The notes under the pieces were generated by a model. The model saw only the letters and a list, made by a program, of their open reading frames with translations, was not told the DNA's origin and searched no databases. Shown in pieces: positions 53,137 to 61,186 of a stretch of 64,000 bases of DNA. Where the stretch lies: contig NZ_MTBQ01000003.1 in the NCBI RefSeq assembly GCF_002153375.1, forward strand, positions 638,520 through 702,519, in the 5' to 3' direction. Position 1 is the first letter of the stretch, and the number at the start of each line of letters is the position of its first letter. The stretch is from Oceanobacillus rekensis. Lineage in GTDB: Bacteria > Bacillota > Bacilli > Bacillales > Amphibacillaceae. A program made the position numbers and the translations under genes.

Positions 53137-53170
53137 TATGCCAGAATATCACCAGATAGTTGAAGTGCTT
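53137..53170 (+). repeat. Cassette repeat, right half
   Basis: ATATCACCAGATAGTTGAAG, ending five bases before the RDD gene stop. Confidence 0.6.
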
Positions 53171-53175
53171 TACAA

Positions 53176-53601
53176 TTAAGAGTTTATTGGTGGATCTGTT
53201 GTGACATATGTTTGTGCAATAAAATCGTGAATTGCACGCTTATCTTCCCTTATCCCTACCATAAAAGCACTTACAATCAATCCTATTCCTAAAGTCATAA
53301 TATAGACAACGCCTGCTACAATATTCCTCAATACCATTGTGCCAATCCCAACTTTTCTACCATCTATTCTGACAATACGATTACCAGCCATTTTTCTTCC
53401 TAATGTGTACCCGTACCAGAAAATAGGCAATAACAAGTAATAGAGGAAACCCAATGAATCTGTAAGGTAATAATTGTCACCATCGTAAAATACCCCGTAC
53501 AGAAGTTGTGATAAAGTTCCTGTTACCAAAAAAATAATAATGATATCTAAAAAACTTGCTAGAAATCTGTTCTGAAAACCTGCTGGATTTGTAATATACA
53601 C
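53176..53601 (-). CDS. RDD-family membrane protein
   Basis: The 141 residues begin AGFQNRFLASFLDIIIIFLV, where R and D are the RDD motif residues, then three helices; WYGYTLGRKMAGNRIVRIDG is the conserved second RDD block and GIREDKRAIHDFIAQTYVTT the third. RDD proteins are linked to ion or solute transport (for example sodium/proton exchange) in some Bacilli; not proven here. It occupies one cassette-like unit. Confidence 0.85.
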   Translation of the reverse strand: MYITNPAGFQNRFLASFLDIIIIFLVTGTLSQLLYGVFYDGDNYYLTDSLGFLYYLLLPIFWYGYTLGRKMAGNRIVRIDGRKVGIGTMVLRNIVAGVVYIMTLGIGLIVSAFMVGIREDKRAIHDFIAQTYVTTDPPINS

Positions 53602-53734
53602 ATAAACTCCCCTATCGCTAAACGAAAGTTTTATTTTTTTATAACCCTTCTTCCAGAAACCTGCCTTTTTAAAGAGCTATATACAATATTAACAAAATAT
53701 CCATAATATGTAATTAAAATATTCAAAATGCAAA

Positions 53735-53795
53735 TTAGCAGATTGACTAAATGTCGATCAGCTTATTGTAGTAACAGTACCAGTTAGTCATATTA
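53735..53795 (+). repeat. Two-part cassette repeat
   Basis: AGATTGACTAAATGTCGATC left, CTTATTGTAGTAACAGTACC and AGTTAGTCA right, before the stop at 53805. Confidence 0.65.
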
Positions 53796-53804
53796 ACTTT
53801 TCTT

Positions 53805-53879
53805 TTACTTTTTCTTATCATCAAAAAATCCAAATGCGACCCCAAAAGAAATAATTATTGCCAACACAAACATCCACAC
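53805..53879 (-). CDS. 24-residue membrane microprotein
   Basis: GTG 53879 with AAAAGGGGG upstream: MWMFVLAIIISFGVAFGFFD and DKKK. A single helix with a charged end, own ribosome site, placed alone between two cassette repeats. Similar one-helix proteins exist in Bacilli. Function unknown. Confidence 0.55.
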   Translation of the reverse strand: MWMFVLAIIISFGVAFGFFDDKKK

Positions 53880-53941
53880 TTTTTAACCCCCTTTTAAAAT
53901 TAAGTAAAAGTGTACCGATTGTTGAACACAAGTTAAACAAC

Positions 53942-54003
53942 ACTCTTAAACAAGCCTGCCATTTACCTCGTTAATGTTTCTTTCGCTAATGCACCAGTTT
54001 AGT
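53942..54003 (+). repeat. Two-part cassette repeat (CTTTCGCTA subfamily)
   Basis: CTTAAACAAGCCTGCCATTT, TTTCTTTCGCTAATGCACC and AGTTTAGTGG. Almost the same as 40325-40385, four bases from the stop at 54008. Confidence 0.8.
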
Positions 54004-54007
54004 GGAA

Positions 54008-54214
54008 CTATTTTTTCTTTTTAAAGAAATGAGAACTAACCATTAGGATTATCCCTATTATGATTGATGATAAGGAAAAAGGATAGAAGACTTCTGGAAT
54101 ATCTTCTGCCATCACACCATTCTCATTAAAAAGGAATCCTGATATAAAAAATAGAAAACCTAACCAATAAATTACCTTCCCAAGCATAGTAAATTTTTTC
54201 ATATGTTTTTTCAT
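54008..54214 (-). CDS. 68-residue two-helix membrane protein
   Basis: MKKHMKKFTMLGKVIYWLGF starts a helix (VIYWLGFLFFISGFLF), then an acidic outer loop (NENGVMAEDIPEVFYP) and a second helix (SLSSIIIGIILMVSSHFF), lysine-rich tail. ATG 54214 or the one at codon 5. No family recognised. One unit of the cassette-like array. Confidence 0.6.
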   Translation of the reverse strand: MKKHMKKFTMLGKVIYWLGFLFFISGFLFNENGVMAEDIPEVFYPFSLSSIIIGIILMVSSHFFKKKK

Positions 54215-54276
54215 ATTTAGTCACCATCCCACTTCATTTCAACTAAGTAAAAATCAACATTTTTATAATCAACTAA

Positions 54277-54669
54277 TTATTTATATCTTCCTTCAAATAC
54301 TATTTCAAATGTCTCTTCATTACTAAAATTTTTCGATTTAATTATGTTATGAATTTCATTTTTTATTTTGTTTTTCTTTTAAAGTTGTTTCTTTAATGGG
54401 CACTAAATAGATCACTTGAGTTGGAAAATCTTCAGCAAGAGATACAATGCCACTAAGTCCAAACATAGTCCCATCTAGTTTTTTCGTATGCTTTCTCCTA
54501 AGTCCCCTGTTCTATCTTCTAAATCATTATAATAGTCTATTGATATTTCTTTTTCATTCATCATTATAGTTTCTTTTGATGGATTTTTTTGATTCGCCTT
54601 TTCTTCGGATTTTGAATTAACATTACTTATTAGACCATATAATACAATCAGAATCGTGACAGCTATCAA
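54277..54669 (-). pseudogene. Membrane-anchored hypothetical protein with two frameshifts
   Basis: Frame one from 54669: IAVTILIVLYGLISNVNSKS, then SIDYYNDLEDRTGDLGESIR and K; frame two: KLDGTMFGLSGIVSLAEDFP then TQVIYLVPIKETTLKEKQN; frame three: NEIHNIIKSKNFSNEETFEI and VFEGRYK to 54277. The switches fall in A6 runs (near 54478 and 54378), so the intact product would be about 131 residues with one N-terminal helix. Homopolymer sequencing error is an alternative to real decay. Confidence 0.7.
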
Positions 54670-54729
54670 AGCAACCCTCCCACCACTAAGAAGGTATGTC
54701 TAATATATACCAAAAATTATACTTTCTTC

Positions 54730-54800
54730 TTAAATTACCCAGTCCCGTTAATTGAACAAGAGTGAGTTCCCTAATATAAGTAATGCACCCGTTAGCAAAA
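54730..54800 (+). repeat. Two-part cassette repeat with matching halves
   Basis: CAGTCCCGTTAATTGAAC left and GCACCCGTTAGCAAAA right; the same variable hexamer (CCGTTA) appears at both ends. Centre GAGTGAGTTCCCTAATATAA. Confidence 0.7.
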
Positions 54801-54957
54801 ATAAACCTTCATCTACCTAAAAGAATCCATCGAAAAGGAAAGAAGCTTGCTATAGGAAAAAGCTATGGCAAGCGATAGTCTCTAGGTGTTACACTATGGA
54901 TGCGTTTTTATGTTAGGCTTTATTTAACAAAATTTTAAGGAATAGGAAGTTGATTAA
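54801..54957 (+). promoter_or_regulatory. Leader of the YxjG-like gene with a hairpin
   Basis: CTTGCTATAG / GCTATGGCAAG form a stem at about 54848-54874; the downstream ATGTTAGG and GGAATAGGAAG contain the ribosome site. No S-box or T-box could be recognised. Regulation by attenuation is possible. Confidence 0.4.
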
Positions 54958-56139
54958 ATGTCAGGATCAGAACGTTTTTTACTTGTTGGTTCGCTCTTGC
55001 GACCAGATGAATTACAAACTTATAACCGCGAAATTGAAAGTCGAGATGATATAACTTATCCCTTCTATGATGACTTAGAAGGCTACGCAGAAACAGAAGG
55101 AATAACCGTTACAGAAGTTGTCAATAAGCAAATCGAAGCTGGTATTCCAGAAGTAACGGATGGAGAATTCCAACGTTCTATCTGGCACTTGGACTTTGTC
55201 TGGGGCTTGGATGGTGTGGAGCGTTCAATCAGTGATTCAGGTTGGAAGTTCCAAAATGATACGGATGGTTTTGAAGAAGGAACATTTGAAACTCGTAAAG
55301 ATATCGACGTCAAAGTCGTAGCTCCTCTTCACTCTAACAACCATATTTTCATCGACCACTATAAACGTGTTCGTGAAGAAGCAGGGGATCATTCAGTTAA
55401 ATTAACCATTCCATCACCTGGTCAAATTTATAACGAATTTGTGCGTTCAATGTCTGACGAGAACGGTTATTCAAACGATGTTTACCAAACGACAGAGGAT
55501 CTTGGTGAAGGCTTGGTTCAAGCTTGGAAAGAATTCGTAGACGAGTATACTGCTGTGGGTGGTGAAGTACTTCAGTTTGATGACTGTACTTGGGCACGCT
55601 TCTCTAAAGACAACCCAATTGGCTACTATACTCAAGATGGAGCTACTGACGAAACTGTTAAAGCGCAAGCAGAAAAGCTTGTTTCCTTAAACAATGCAGT
55701 AGTTGACTATGCCCATGAAAAAGGCTTAACAGTATATACTCATAACTGTCGTGGTAACTACGGCTCTCGTTATGCTATGGGTGGTTCTTACGAGCAAGTT
55801 GCTAACTACTTCTTAGCTAATCAAAACTATGACCGTTTCTATTTAGAGTGGGACGATGACCGTGCAGGGAACTTAGTAGCCTTAGAAGCTTTCAAAGATA
55901 AACCTGAAACAGAGGTAGTTATTGGGTTCTTATCATCGAAAAAATCTGGTCTAGCTGATAAAGAAGCTGTTTTGGCAGAGCTTGAAGAAGCAGCAAAATA
56001 CATCCCTAAAGACAAACTATACCTCTCACACCAGTGTGGTTTCGCATCATGTGACGGCGGAAATGACCTTACTCACGAACAACAGTGGAATAAAATCAAA
56101 CAAGGCCAAGAAATCGCCCAAGCATTCTGGGGCGAGTAG
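54958..56139 (+). CDS. Cobalamin-independent methionine synthase-like protein (YxjG/YxjH)
   Basis: This 393-residue protein is the catalytic barrel of MetE: AGIPEVTDGEFQRSIWHLDF, KLTIPSPGQIYNEFVRSM, QFDDCTWARFSKDNP, then zinc ligands His and Cys in TVYTHNCRGNYGSRYAMGG and Cys in LSHQCGFASCDGG. YxjG/YxjH are predicted to make methionine by methyl transfer to homocysteine, possibly with methylated donors other than folate. Codon usage is of highly expressed type. It breaks the run of minus-strand cassettes and has its own terminator. GGAAG precedes the ATG. Confidence 0.9.
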   Translation: MSGSERFLLVGSLLRPDELQTYNREIESRDDITYPFYDDLEGYAETEGITVTEVVNKQIEAGIPEVTDGEFQRSIWHLDFVWGLDGVERSISDSGWKFQNDTDGFEEGTFETRKDIDVKVVAPLHSNNHIFIDHYKRVREEAGDHSVKLTIPSPGQIYNEFVRSMSDENGYSNDVYQTTEDLGEGLVQAWKEFVDEYTAVGGEVLQFDDCTWARFSKDNPIGYYTQDGATDETVKAQAEKLVSLNNAVVDYAHEKGLTVYTHNCRGNYGSRYAMGGSYEQVANYFLANQNYDRFYLEWDDDRAGNLVALEAFKDKPETEVVIGFLSSKKSGLADKEAVLAELEEAAKYIPKDKLYLSHQCGFASCDGGNDLTHEQQWNKIKQGQEIAQAFWGE

Positions 56140-56224
56140 ATGAAAAGTTAGTTCCAGACGGTCCCACCATTTTAACAAAAGAACGAAGCTCTATCGGAGT
56201 AAATATATAGAATAATAAGATAAC

Positions 56225-56254
56225 AAAAAGAGTGCAGAAATCTGCACTCTTTTA
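56225..56254 (+). terminator. Rho-independent terminator
   Basis: AAAAAGAGTGCAG AAAT CTGCACTCTTTTA. Confidence 0.9.
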
Positions 56255-56459
56255 TCATCATTAATGATACGGTTCACCGTGACGTATCTAAGTGCGGTTT
56301 TTAATAATTGATTCTTATTTTTTATAACCTTTACGTATCTTTCTATTTGGCATTAAATTCATGTATGGTAGGGCAGTAAATTTCCTGTATACCCAAAAGA
56401 CCTCCATCACACCACCAATGTATAAAATGATGTATATTTAAGGTCTTCTGATTATGGAG

Positions 56460-56490
56460 CTATTCAAGTAAAGCACCATATAGCTTAATA
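56460..56490 (+). repeat. Cassette repeat, right half
   Basis: AAAGCACCATATAGCTTAAT, 14 bases before the stop of the lipoprotein gene. Confidence 0.62.
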
Positions 56491-56503
56491 ACACTCGCTA
56501 GAA

Positions 56504-56965
56504 TTATTTTACTTTAATAACAAAATCGTAATAGGAACCTCCTAATGAATAACTCTCATCTTCAGAGTGCCATTCCGCTAAGAAATCATAATAATAAATA
56601 CCTTCTTCTTTCGGAACAGTAAGTACATCATTTACTAGTTCATCTTTTACCCATTCTTGATCTGCGTTGAGCATTCTTGATACAGAAATACTAGATGGCT
56701 TCGGTTCATAATTAAATTGGATTTTAATTTTTTCACCTTTTTGAACTTGGAAAGGTACCTTTCCCTCTAGTATGTCAAGTGGTCCAGCATTGTCAACACA
56801 ACCAGTATTCCAACAATAGGAGGCTCTTACAACTTCGATACTTTCTCCTCCAACACTGGCTATTGGCATTGGTGGTATATCACCTTTTAACTCTTTATCA
56901 GAGCATCCTCCTGAAAAAATAACTCCCACTATTACTAGTGAAAATAAAAATGCTCTTTTTTTCAT
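56504..56965 (-). CDS. Lipoprotein of unknown function
   Basis: ATG 56965 follows AGGGGTGAGG (the ORF continues nine codons). MKKRAFLFSLVIVGVIFSGG is followed by lipobox Cys21. The mature part has VRASYCWNTGCVDNAGPLDI, a cysteine pair that may form a disulphide, and beta strands FQVQKGEKIKIQFNYEPKPS and EEGIYYYDFLAEW, an immunoglobulin-like design. Anchored outside the membrane. 153 residues. Single-gene unit between repeats. Confidence 0.72.
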   Translation of the reverse strand: MKKRAFLFSLVIVGVIFSGGCSDKELKGDIPPMPIASVGGESIEVVRASYCWNTGCVDNAGPLDILEGKVPFQVQKGEKIKIQFNYEPKPSSISVSRMLNADQEWVKDELVNDVLTVPKEEGIYYYDFLAEWHSEDESYSLGGSYYDFVIKVK

Positions 56966-57012
56966 TGCCTCACCCCTATATTTTCGATGCACAAAGTAAA
57001 CGGTTTTTTAGC

Positions 57013-57058
57013 AAAAGGGCTTCTACCTTGTTCCACAATCGCCCGTTTGTTGAAATTT
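57013..57058 (+). repeat. Cassette repeat, eroded
   Basis: CTACCTTGTTCCACAATC centre and CGCCCGTTTGTTGAAATT right half touching the stop at 57060. Confidence 0.5.
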
Positions 57059-57059
57059 A

Positions 57060-58094
57060 CTACTTAATTGAATCTGCTGTGACACCTAATACAGATGCAC
57101 GAATCAAATCCGAATCATTTAATATTTTCAACTCTGCTGCTGTTCCCGTTACAACTACACCTAATACCTTTACACTGTCGGCAGAAAGAGTGGACGATTC
57201 CCCTTTAATATAGTTATAAATCCGTTGAAATTCTCCGAAATATTTCCCATCTTCTATACTGAATCCTGTTTTAATATCCTCAATAAATTCCTCTTCACTT
57301 TGAGAAGGGTTATCAGGGGTATTAGTCAAATGTTCAAATCCATATACTTGCGTAGCTAATTCTGGAAAAGCTGGTATTTGATCAACTTCATTATCTATTT
57401 CTTCTATCACATCTAGATTAGTGTACGTATCTGCCCAATACCATTCGAGTGTGACATTCTCTGGAATGAAATTACGTACTTCTTCTGGTGTAAATTTTTC
57501 TTCAAATGATATGGCCATTTCAACTTGAGTTTCATCGGTAAAATTATTTAAGTTATTCAAGTCATCCCTTACACTATTGTATGTGACTTCTGGATGATAA
57601 AATTGCATTATCCTTTGTTTAGTATCACGATCATAATACCTTTCTTGACCATCTTTCTCGTCTGTTAACTGAATCGGTGTGTGGTCTCCTGTTAAACGAC
57701 TGACTCCACCAAAGATACTATACGTAGCCACTTCATCGCTCCAGTTAACTGGAATTCCCTCAATCTCTTTATATCGTTCAAAAATTAAGATCCCCTCGAA
57801 AAGTCCATTTCCCATATTTTGAACACCTAACTCCTCAACGTTCGGATCAGTTATTCTGCTAAATAGTTCAACATCTCGCATTGCATTCTCTTGATTCCAT
57901 CTCATAATGGATAGCCAAGAAAAACCCAAAACGATCACTAAGAATGATACAACAAATAACGTAATAACAATGTTACGGAGAATGGTTATCATTTTAGCTT
58001 TTCTAACTGTTCTTTTAAATGTATTGTTATTTAAATTGCCACGAAAAAGTTCATTTAGTTCCTTTTCCTTTTCACTTTCTTTATGATCAGTCAT
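57060..58094 (-). CDS. Anti-sigma factor (Sigma_reg_N/Sigma_reg_C type)
   Basis: This 344-residue protein has a charged N-terminal cytoplasmic part (ESEKEKELNELFRGNLNNNT, FKRTVRKAKMITI), one helix (LRNIVITLFVVSFLVIVLGF) and a 280-residue outer domain with NMGNGLFEGILIFERYKEIE, IPVNWSDEVATYSIFGGVSR and EWYWADTYTNLD. This architecture is that of anti-sigma proteins of Bacillus whose sigma gene precedes them; here the sigma gene overlaps it by eight bases. It sequesters the sigma factor at the membrane. The outer domain is the presumed sensor. Confidence 0.85.
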   Translation of the reverse strand: MTDHKESEKEKELNELFRGNLNNNTFKRTVRKAKMITILRNIVITLFVVSFLVIVLGFSWLSIMRWNQENAMRDVELFSRITDPNVEELGVQNMGNGLFEGILIFERYKEIEGIPVNWSDEVATYSIFGGVSRLTGDHTPIQLTDEKDGQERYYDRDTKQRIMQFYHPEVTYNSVRDDLNNLNNFTDETQVEMAISFEEKFTPEEVRNFIPENVTLEWYWADTYTNLDVIEEIDNEVDQIPAFPELATQVYGFEHLTNTPDNPSQSEEEFIEDIKTGFSIEDGKYFGEFQRIYNYIKGESSTLSADSVKVLGVVVTGTAAELKILNDSDLIRASVLGVTADSIK

Positions 58095-58599
58095 TTTTTA
58101 TTTGCTCCCTTCTGAACTTTTGTTTAAACGATTTCCTAGCACGAAATAAATACGTTTTTAACGTACCTATGTTTAAATCCAACATTTCAGCAATCTCTTG
58201 ATAACTTAACTCCAGATCGTATTTTAACAGTAATAATTGCTTGTAAAGGGGAGTTAATTGGTCAAGTACATCTTGGATTTCCTTTCTCAGTTCATCTTGC
58301 TCAATATGGTCTTCCGGCAAAATAGAATCATCAACTAGCTCGAAGTTTTCAAAAGATACCTGAACTTTTCTTTTCTGCTCCCTACATATGTCATAATATT
58401 TATTAAGTGAAACACGGAAAAGCCAACTGTATGCCTTTTTAGAATCAACTGAATCCATATATAAAATAAATTTATATAATGCCTCTTGTATGATATCTTC
58501 AGCATCACGAGGATCAGCTCCAATTTTTAACAAATACTTAAAGATGATCTCGGTTTTTTCTTGCAAAATTTCTTGCAGATCTGCATTTAATTTCAACAA
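58087..58599 (-). CDS. ECF-type RNA polymerase sigma factor
   Basis: The 170 residues include region 2 (IGADPRDAEDIIQEALYKFI, KKAYSWLFRVSLNKYYDICR) and region 4 (LDQLTPLYKQLLLLKYDLEL, SYQEIAEMLDLNIGTLKTYL, FRARKSFKQKFRREQ). It is distinct from the sigma gene at 12240. Overlapping its anti-sigma gene by eight bases, it forms a two-gene operon. Start ATG 58599 with GGGAGGGGAG upstream, a very strong site. Confidence 0.9.
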   Translation of the reverse strand: MLKLNADLQEILQEKTEIIFKYLLKIGADPRDAEDIIQEALYKFILYMDSVDSKKAYSWLFRVSLNKYYDICREQKRKVQVSFENFELVDDSILPEDHIEQDELRKEIQDVLDQLTPLYKQLLLLKYDLELSYQEIAEMLDLNIGTLKTYLFRARKSFKQKFRREQIKND

Positions 58600-58776
58600 C
58601 TCCCCTCCCTTCCACTTATTAAACGTTTTCTATTATAAAAAGTGAACATAAATAAGTGAAATAAATGGAAAAACTTAATTTTAACAGAAAAAAATGATGA
58701 AATTCCTTAGAATTGCACCATTAACTTATTAACAATGTATTAATGCTTAGGTTAACTACATACCTCCTGACAAAAG

Positions 58777-58815
58777 TTATATCTCTATTCAACTAATGCA
58801 CCCGTTACTTCAATA
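58777..58815 (+). repeat. Cassette repeat, right half
   Basis: ATGCACCCGTTACTTCAATAAA, preceding the GrpB gene stop by 24 bases. Confidence 0.6.
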
Positions 58816-58839
58816 AAACTTTACTCTGTTCATCAGCAT

Positions 58840-59367
58840 TTACTGAATGATTTCTAATTTTTTATACCAGTCCAATGCTTTTTCTTCAATGTCTTGAACA
58901 AGACTGGCTTTACCATTTATATACGATTCAATATCATTAGGAAATTGTTGTGACAATTTTTCTTTCAGATCACCATAACTATTCTTTACATCTTGATGAT
59001 TTCGTAGGTAATCTCTAAAAGCTAAGTGGCGTTCTATTTCATAACTTCCAACCTGATAAATATGAACGTGATGTGAGCGATTGTTTCCACCTTTTTGAAA
59101 GTATCTTCGTTTAGGTATCCCATTCTCACCTTTAGGTTCATATCCAATTGCCTGCATCTCTTTATTGTATTTATCTATAAGGTCAATGTCTTTAACGACA
59201 GGCATAATGTCTATTATTGGTTTAGCTTTTAGCCCTTGAACTGATGTACTACCAATATGATGAATATATATGATTTCATTTTCAAAAATAAGTTTAAGTT
59301 TTTCAACTTCTTCGGCAAACATTAAAGGCCATTTTTCATTATATGAACACACTTCGACCTTTCTCAA
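58840..59367 (-). CDS. GrpB-family protein (UPF0157)
   Basis: I place the start at TTG 59367 (MRKVEVCSYNEKWPLMFAEE), with AAAGGGGACGG upstream. The core is IYIHHIGSTSVQGLKAKPII, DIMPVVKD, GIPKRRYFQKGGNNRSHHVH and YQVGSYEIERHLAFRDYLRN, the nucleotidyltransferase-like GrpB signature (GSTS..KPIID). Some members are fused to dephospho-CoA kinases; function alone is unknown. About 175 residues. Single gene between cassette repeats. Confidence 0.88.
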   Translation of the reverse strand: MRKVEVCSYNEKWPLMFAEEVEKLKLIFENEIIYIHHIGSTSVQGLKAKPIIDIMPVVKDIDLIDKYNKEMQAIGYEPKGENGIPKRRYFQKGGNNRSHHVHIYQVGSYEIERHLAFRDYLRNHQDVKNSYGDLKEKLSQQFPNDIESYINGKASLVQDIEEKALDWYKKLEIIQ

Positions 59368-59390
59368 AGAACCGTCCCCTTTCTTCAAAT

Positions 59391-59462
59391 AAACTTGCCC
59401 TTTCTTTCAATAACAACGAAGGTGCGATCTCTTTCTTGAAGAAACGCACCAAATAGTTGAAG
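59391..59462 (+). repeat. Two-part cassette repeat
   Basis: CTTGCCCTTTCTTTCAATAA left, TCTTTCTTGAAGAAACGCACC and AAATAGTTGAAG right, five bases before the stop at 59468. Confidence 0.78.
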
Positions 59463-59467
59463 AAAAT

Positions 59468-60088
59468 CTAAATCTCAAATTCAATTTCTGCATCTTCACC
59501 CACTGAATTACCATTTTGATCAATAGGTGCTTTTACGTGAACTTTAATAAATTCTATCTCTTCAATCTTGAATCCCTTTATAGGAAAGACAAAAGAAAAA
59601 GTGTTGGGATTATCTTCAAGGTATCCATCTGTTATAAAACCACTTAAGTTCTTATAAGGTTTCTCAAATTGATCATCCATATTTGTTGCTAAAGATATAT
59701 GGCTATTATCAAATGTTAGACCTTCAATACTATCCGTCGTTGTAAATTTAACCAGTAAATTTACAAATTCCTGTTCTTCATCTTCATATTCAATAATACC
59801 TTGATCATATGTTTCCATAATATTATCGGCATAATAATTACCACGAATTAACTCGGCTGATTCAATAGTAAGAGTAATAGGACCTACTTTGATTTTTTCA
59901 ATATCTGTTGCTTGTTCTATACTATAAAATCTTCCAAAACTATACCAGGAACCTTCATGATTTTCCTCAGGGCCGATTGGTTCTTCGGATTGCTTTTCTT
60001 TACTTTGCTCCTGGTTATTACTACATGAAACTAAAATAGATAAAAATACAAACATCATAATAAAAAATAACCTCTTCAAAAAAATCAT
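59468..60088 (-). CDS. Lipoprotein with a beta-rich domain
   Basis: The signal peptide MIFLKRLFFIMMFVFLSILV ends at lipobox Cys22 (VSC). A glutamate/serine linker precedes SWYSFGRFYSIEQATDIEKI, KVGPITLTIESAELIRGNYY, EFVNLLVKFTTTDSIEGLTF and FVFPIKGFKIEEIEFIKVHV. Strand order resembles the immunoglobulin-like DUF4352/telomeric-repeat-factor-like domain common in Bacillus lipoproteins, but this is a judgement by eye. 206 residues. Function unknown. Confidence 0.7.
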   Translation of the reverse strand: MIFLKRLFFIMMFVFLSILVSCSNNQEQSKEKQSEEPIGPEENHEGSWYSFGRFYSIEQATDIEKIKVGPITLTIESAELIRGNYYADNIMETYDQGIIEYEDEEQEFVNLLVKFTTTDSIEGLTFDNSHISLATNMDDQFEKPYKNLSGFITDGYLEDNPNTFSFVFPIKGFKIEEIEFIKVHVKAPIDQNGNSVGEDAEIEFEI

Positions 60089-60283
60089 TCCACCTTACCT
60101 TTATTTATTAAGTAAATCAGTTGGTTAACTAGATATAGCTTGTTGAACAAACCTGCCATTTGATTTAATAACAATTTAATTTTAACATTATCTACCAATT
60201 CGTTCACTCAAACTATTATAAATATTATTATATTCTGTAATTTGGTAATGCTGTTTAATAAAACCATATTGGAGTGAGTTAGA

Positions 60284-61123
60284 TTGTTCCTAATCGACGC
60301 AGCAAAATCATATGAGACGGATAAGAAAATTGAGGGTTTTTCTCCTCAAACATTAAGTGCTTATAACCTTCAAGCTAAGTTATTATTTAATTATTTTGGA
60401 AACATCAAAATGATTGACATAACGACTCAGCATCTAAAAGGCTATTTAGCCGAATCAAGCAACGATTTGATGCCATCAAGTTTATCTCATCGTATTAGAT
60501 TTATCCGTTCATTGTTTCGGTGGTCACACGAGGAAGGAATTATTGAAATAAATCCTGCTAGTAAAATAAAGGAACCTAAAATTGGTAAACGTATTCCAAA
60601 ATTTCTTACCGAAAGAGAAATAGAGTTTCTAAGGGATGCGTGTTTATCTCCAATGGAAAAAGCGTTATTTGAGTTTATGTTTTCAACAGGGTGTCGTATT
60701 GGTGAAATTGTTTCATTGAATCGAAATAGTATTAATTGGGGAAACCAGTCAGCAATTGTTCGTGGTAAGGGTGATAAGGAAAGAGAGGTATATTTCAATA
60801 TTCGCTGCGACATTTGGCTAAAGAAATACTTAGATATTAGAAATGACCGTGATCCTGCTATATTTGTAACAGAACGATCCCCACATAGAATGAGTATTGC
60901 TCAAATGAGATACATAATTAAACGTATTTCAAATCGTGCTGGAATTAATAAAACCATTCATCCTCATCAATTAAGACACAGTTATGCTACTCATCTCTTG
61001 AATAAGGGTGCTCCACTTGAAGTTATCCAAAGTCTCCTAGGGCACGAGAAAAGCGAAACCACAAGAATCTATGCTCAATTAAGTGGAAGACTAAGGCAAG
61101 AGTTTTATAGAAAATATTTTTAG
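60284..61123 (+). CDS. Tyrosine recombinase (XerC/D-like integrase)
   Basis: This 279-residue protein starts at TTG 60284 (GGAGTGAG upstream). The N-terminal SAM-like core-binding domain covers 1-95, with the catalytic domain after. Catalytic residues are all present: Arg138 (TGCRIGEI), Lys162 or Lys165 (RGKGDKERE), His228 and Arg231 (HQLRHSYATHL), His254 (LLGHEKSETT) and Tyr263. It should cut and rejoin DNA at short core sites. It is the only plus-strand gene between 56.5 and 64 kb and lies between halves of the cassette repeat. A decayed copy exists at 16122. It lacks a clear IntI-specific insertion, so it is not a class-type integron integrase. Confidence 0.93.
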   Translation: MFLIDAAKSYETDKKIEGFSPQTLSAYNLQAKLLFNYFGNIKMIDITTQHLKGYLAESSNDLMPSSLSHRIRFIRSLFRWSHEEGIIEINPASKIKEPKIGKRIPKFLTEREIEFLRDACLSPMEKALFEFMFSTGCRIGEIVSLNRNSINWGNQSAIVRGKGDKEREVYFNIRCDIWLKKYLDIRNDRDPAIFVTERSPHRMSIAQMRYIIKRISNRAGINKTIHPHQLRHSYATHLLNKGAPLEVIQSLLGHEKSETTRIYAQLSGRLRQEFYRKYF

Positions 61124-61131
61124 ATTGTTGA

Positions 61132-61162
61132 AGAGCAACGCTCAAATGCGTTGCTCCTTTTT
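61132..61162 (+). terminator. Rho-independent terminator of the recombinase
   Basis: GAGCAACG CTCAAATG CGTTGCTC then T5. Confidence 0.9.
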
Positions 61163-61186
61163 ACTAACGCACCATTTAGCTTAATA

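Larger units (their letters stand above)
56140..56503. other. Intergenic with terminator and repeat half
   Basis: Terminator at 56225-56254, then nothing recognisable until AAAGCACCATATAGCTTAAT (56464-56487), a right half next to the stop at 56504. Confidence 0.5.
60131..61186 (+). mobile_element. Recombinase-bearing form of the cassette repeat
   Basis: The unit starts with GAACAAACCTGCCATTTGATTT (left half, 60142-60163), contains the tyrosine recombinase gene and its terminator, and ends with GCACCATTTAGCTTAATATT (right half, 61169-61188). In all other copies these halves are only about 30-45 bases apart. The halves share the hexamer CCATTTR. This suggests the short repeats are deleted forms of this element, or that the gene is itself a cassette. 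Confidence 0.6.

Noticed and set aside
54801..54957. SAM or T-box riboswitch before the methionine-synthase-like gene
   Set aside because: No conserved SAM-I core (such as the AGAGAGG...GGTGG arrangement) and no T-box (TGGNACCGCG) found; only a simple hairpin.
60284..61123. Recombinase as a true integron integrase (IntI)
   Set aside because: No IntI-type extra helix is evident between the catalytic blocks, the repeats lack canonical attC RYYYAAC/GTTRRRY cores, and no attI or promoter Pc is seen. I keep only the looser cassette-like description.
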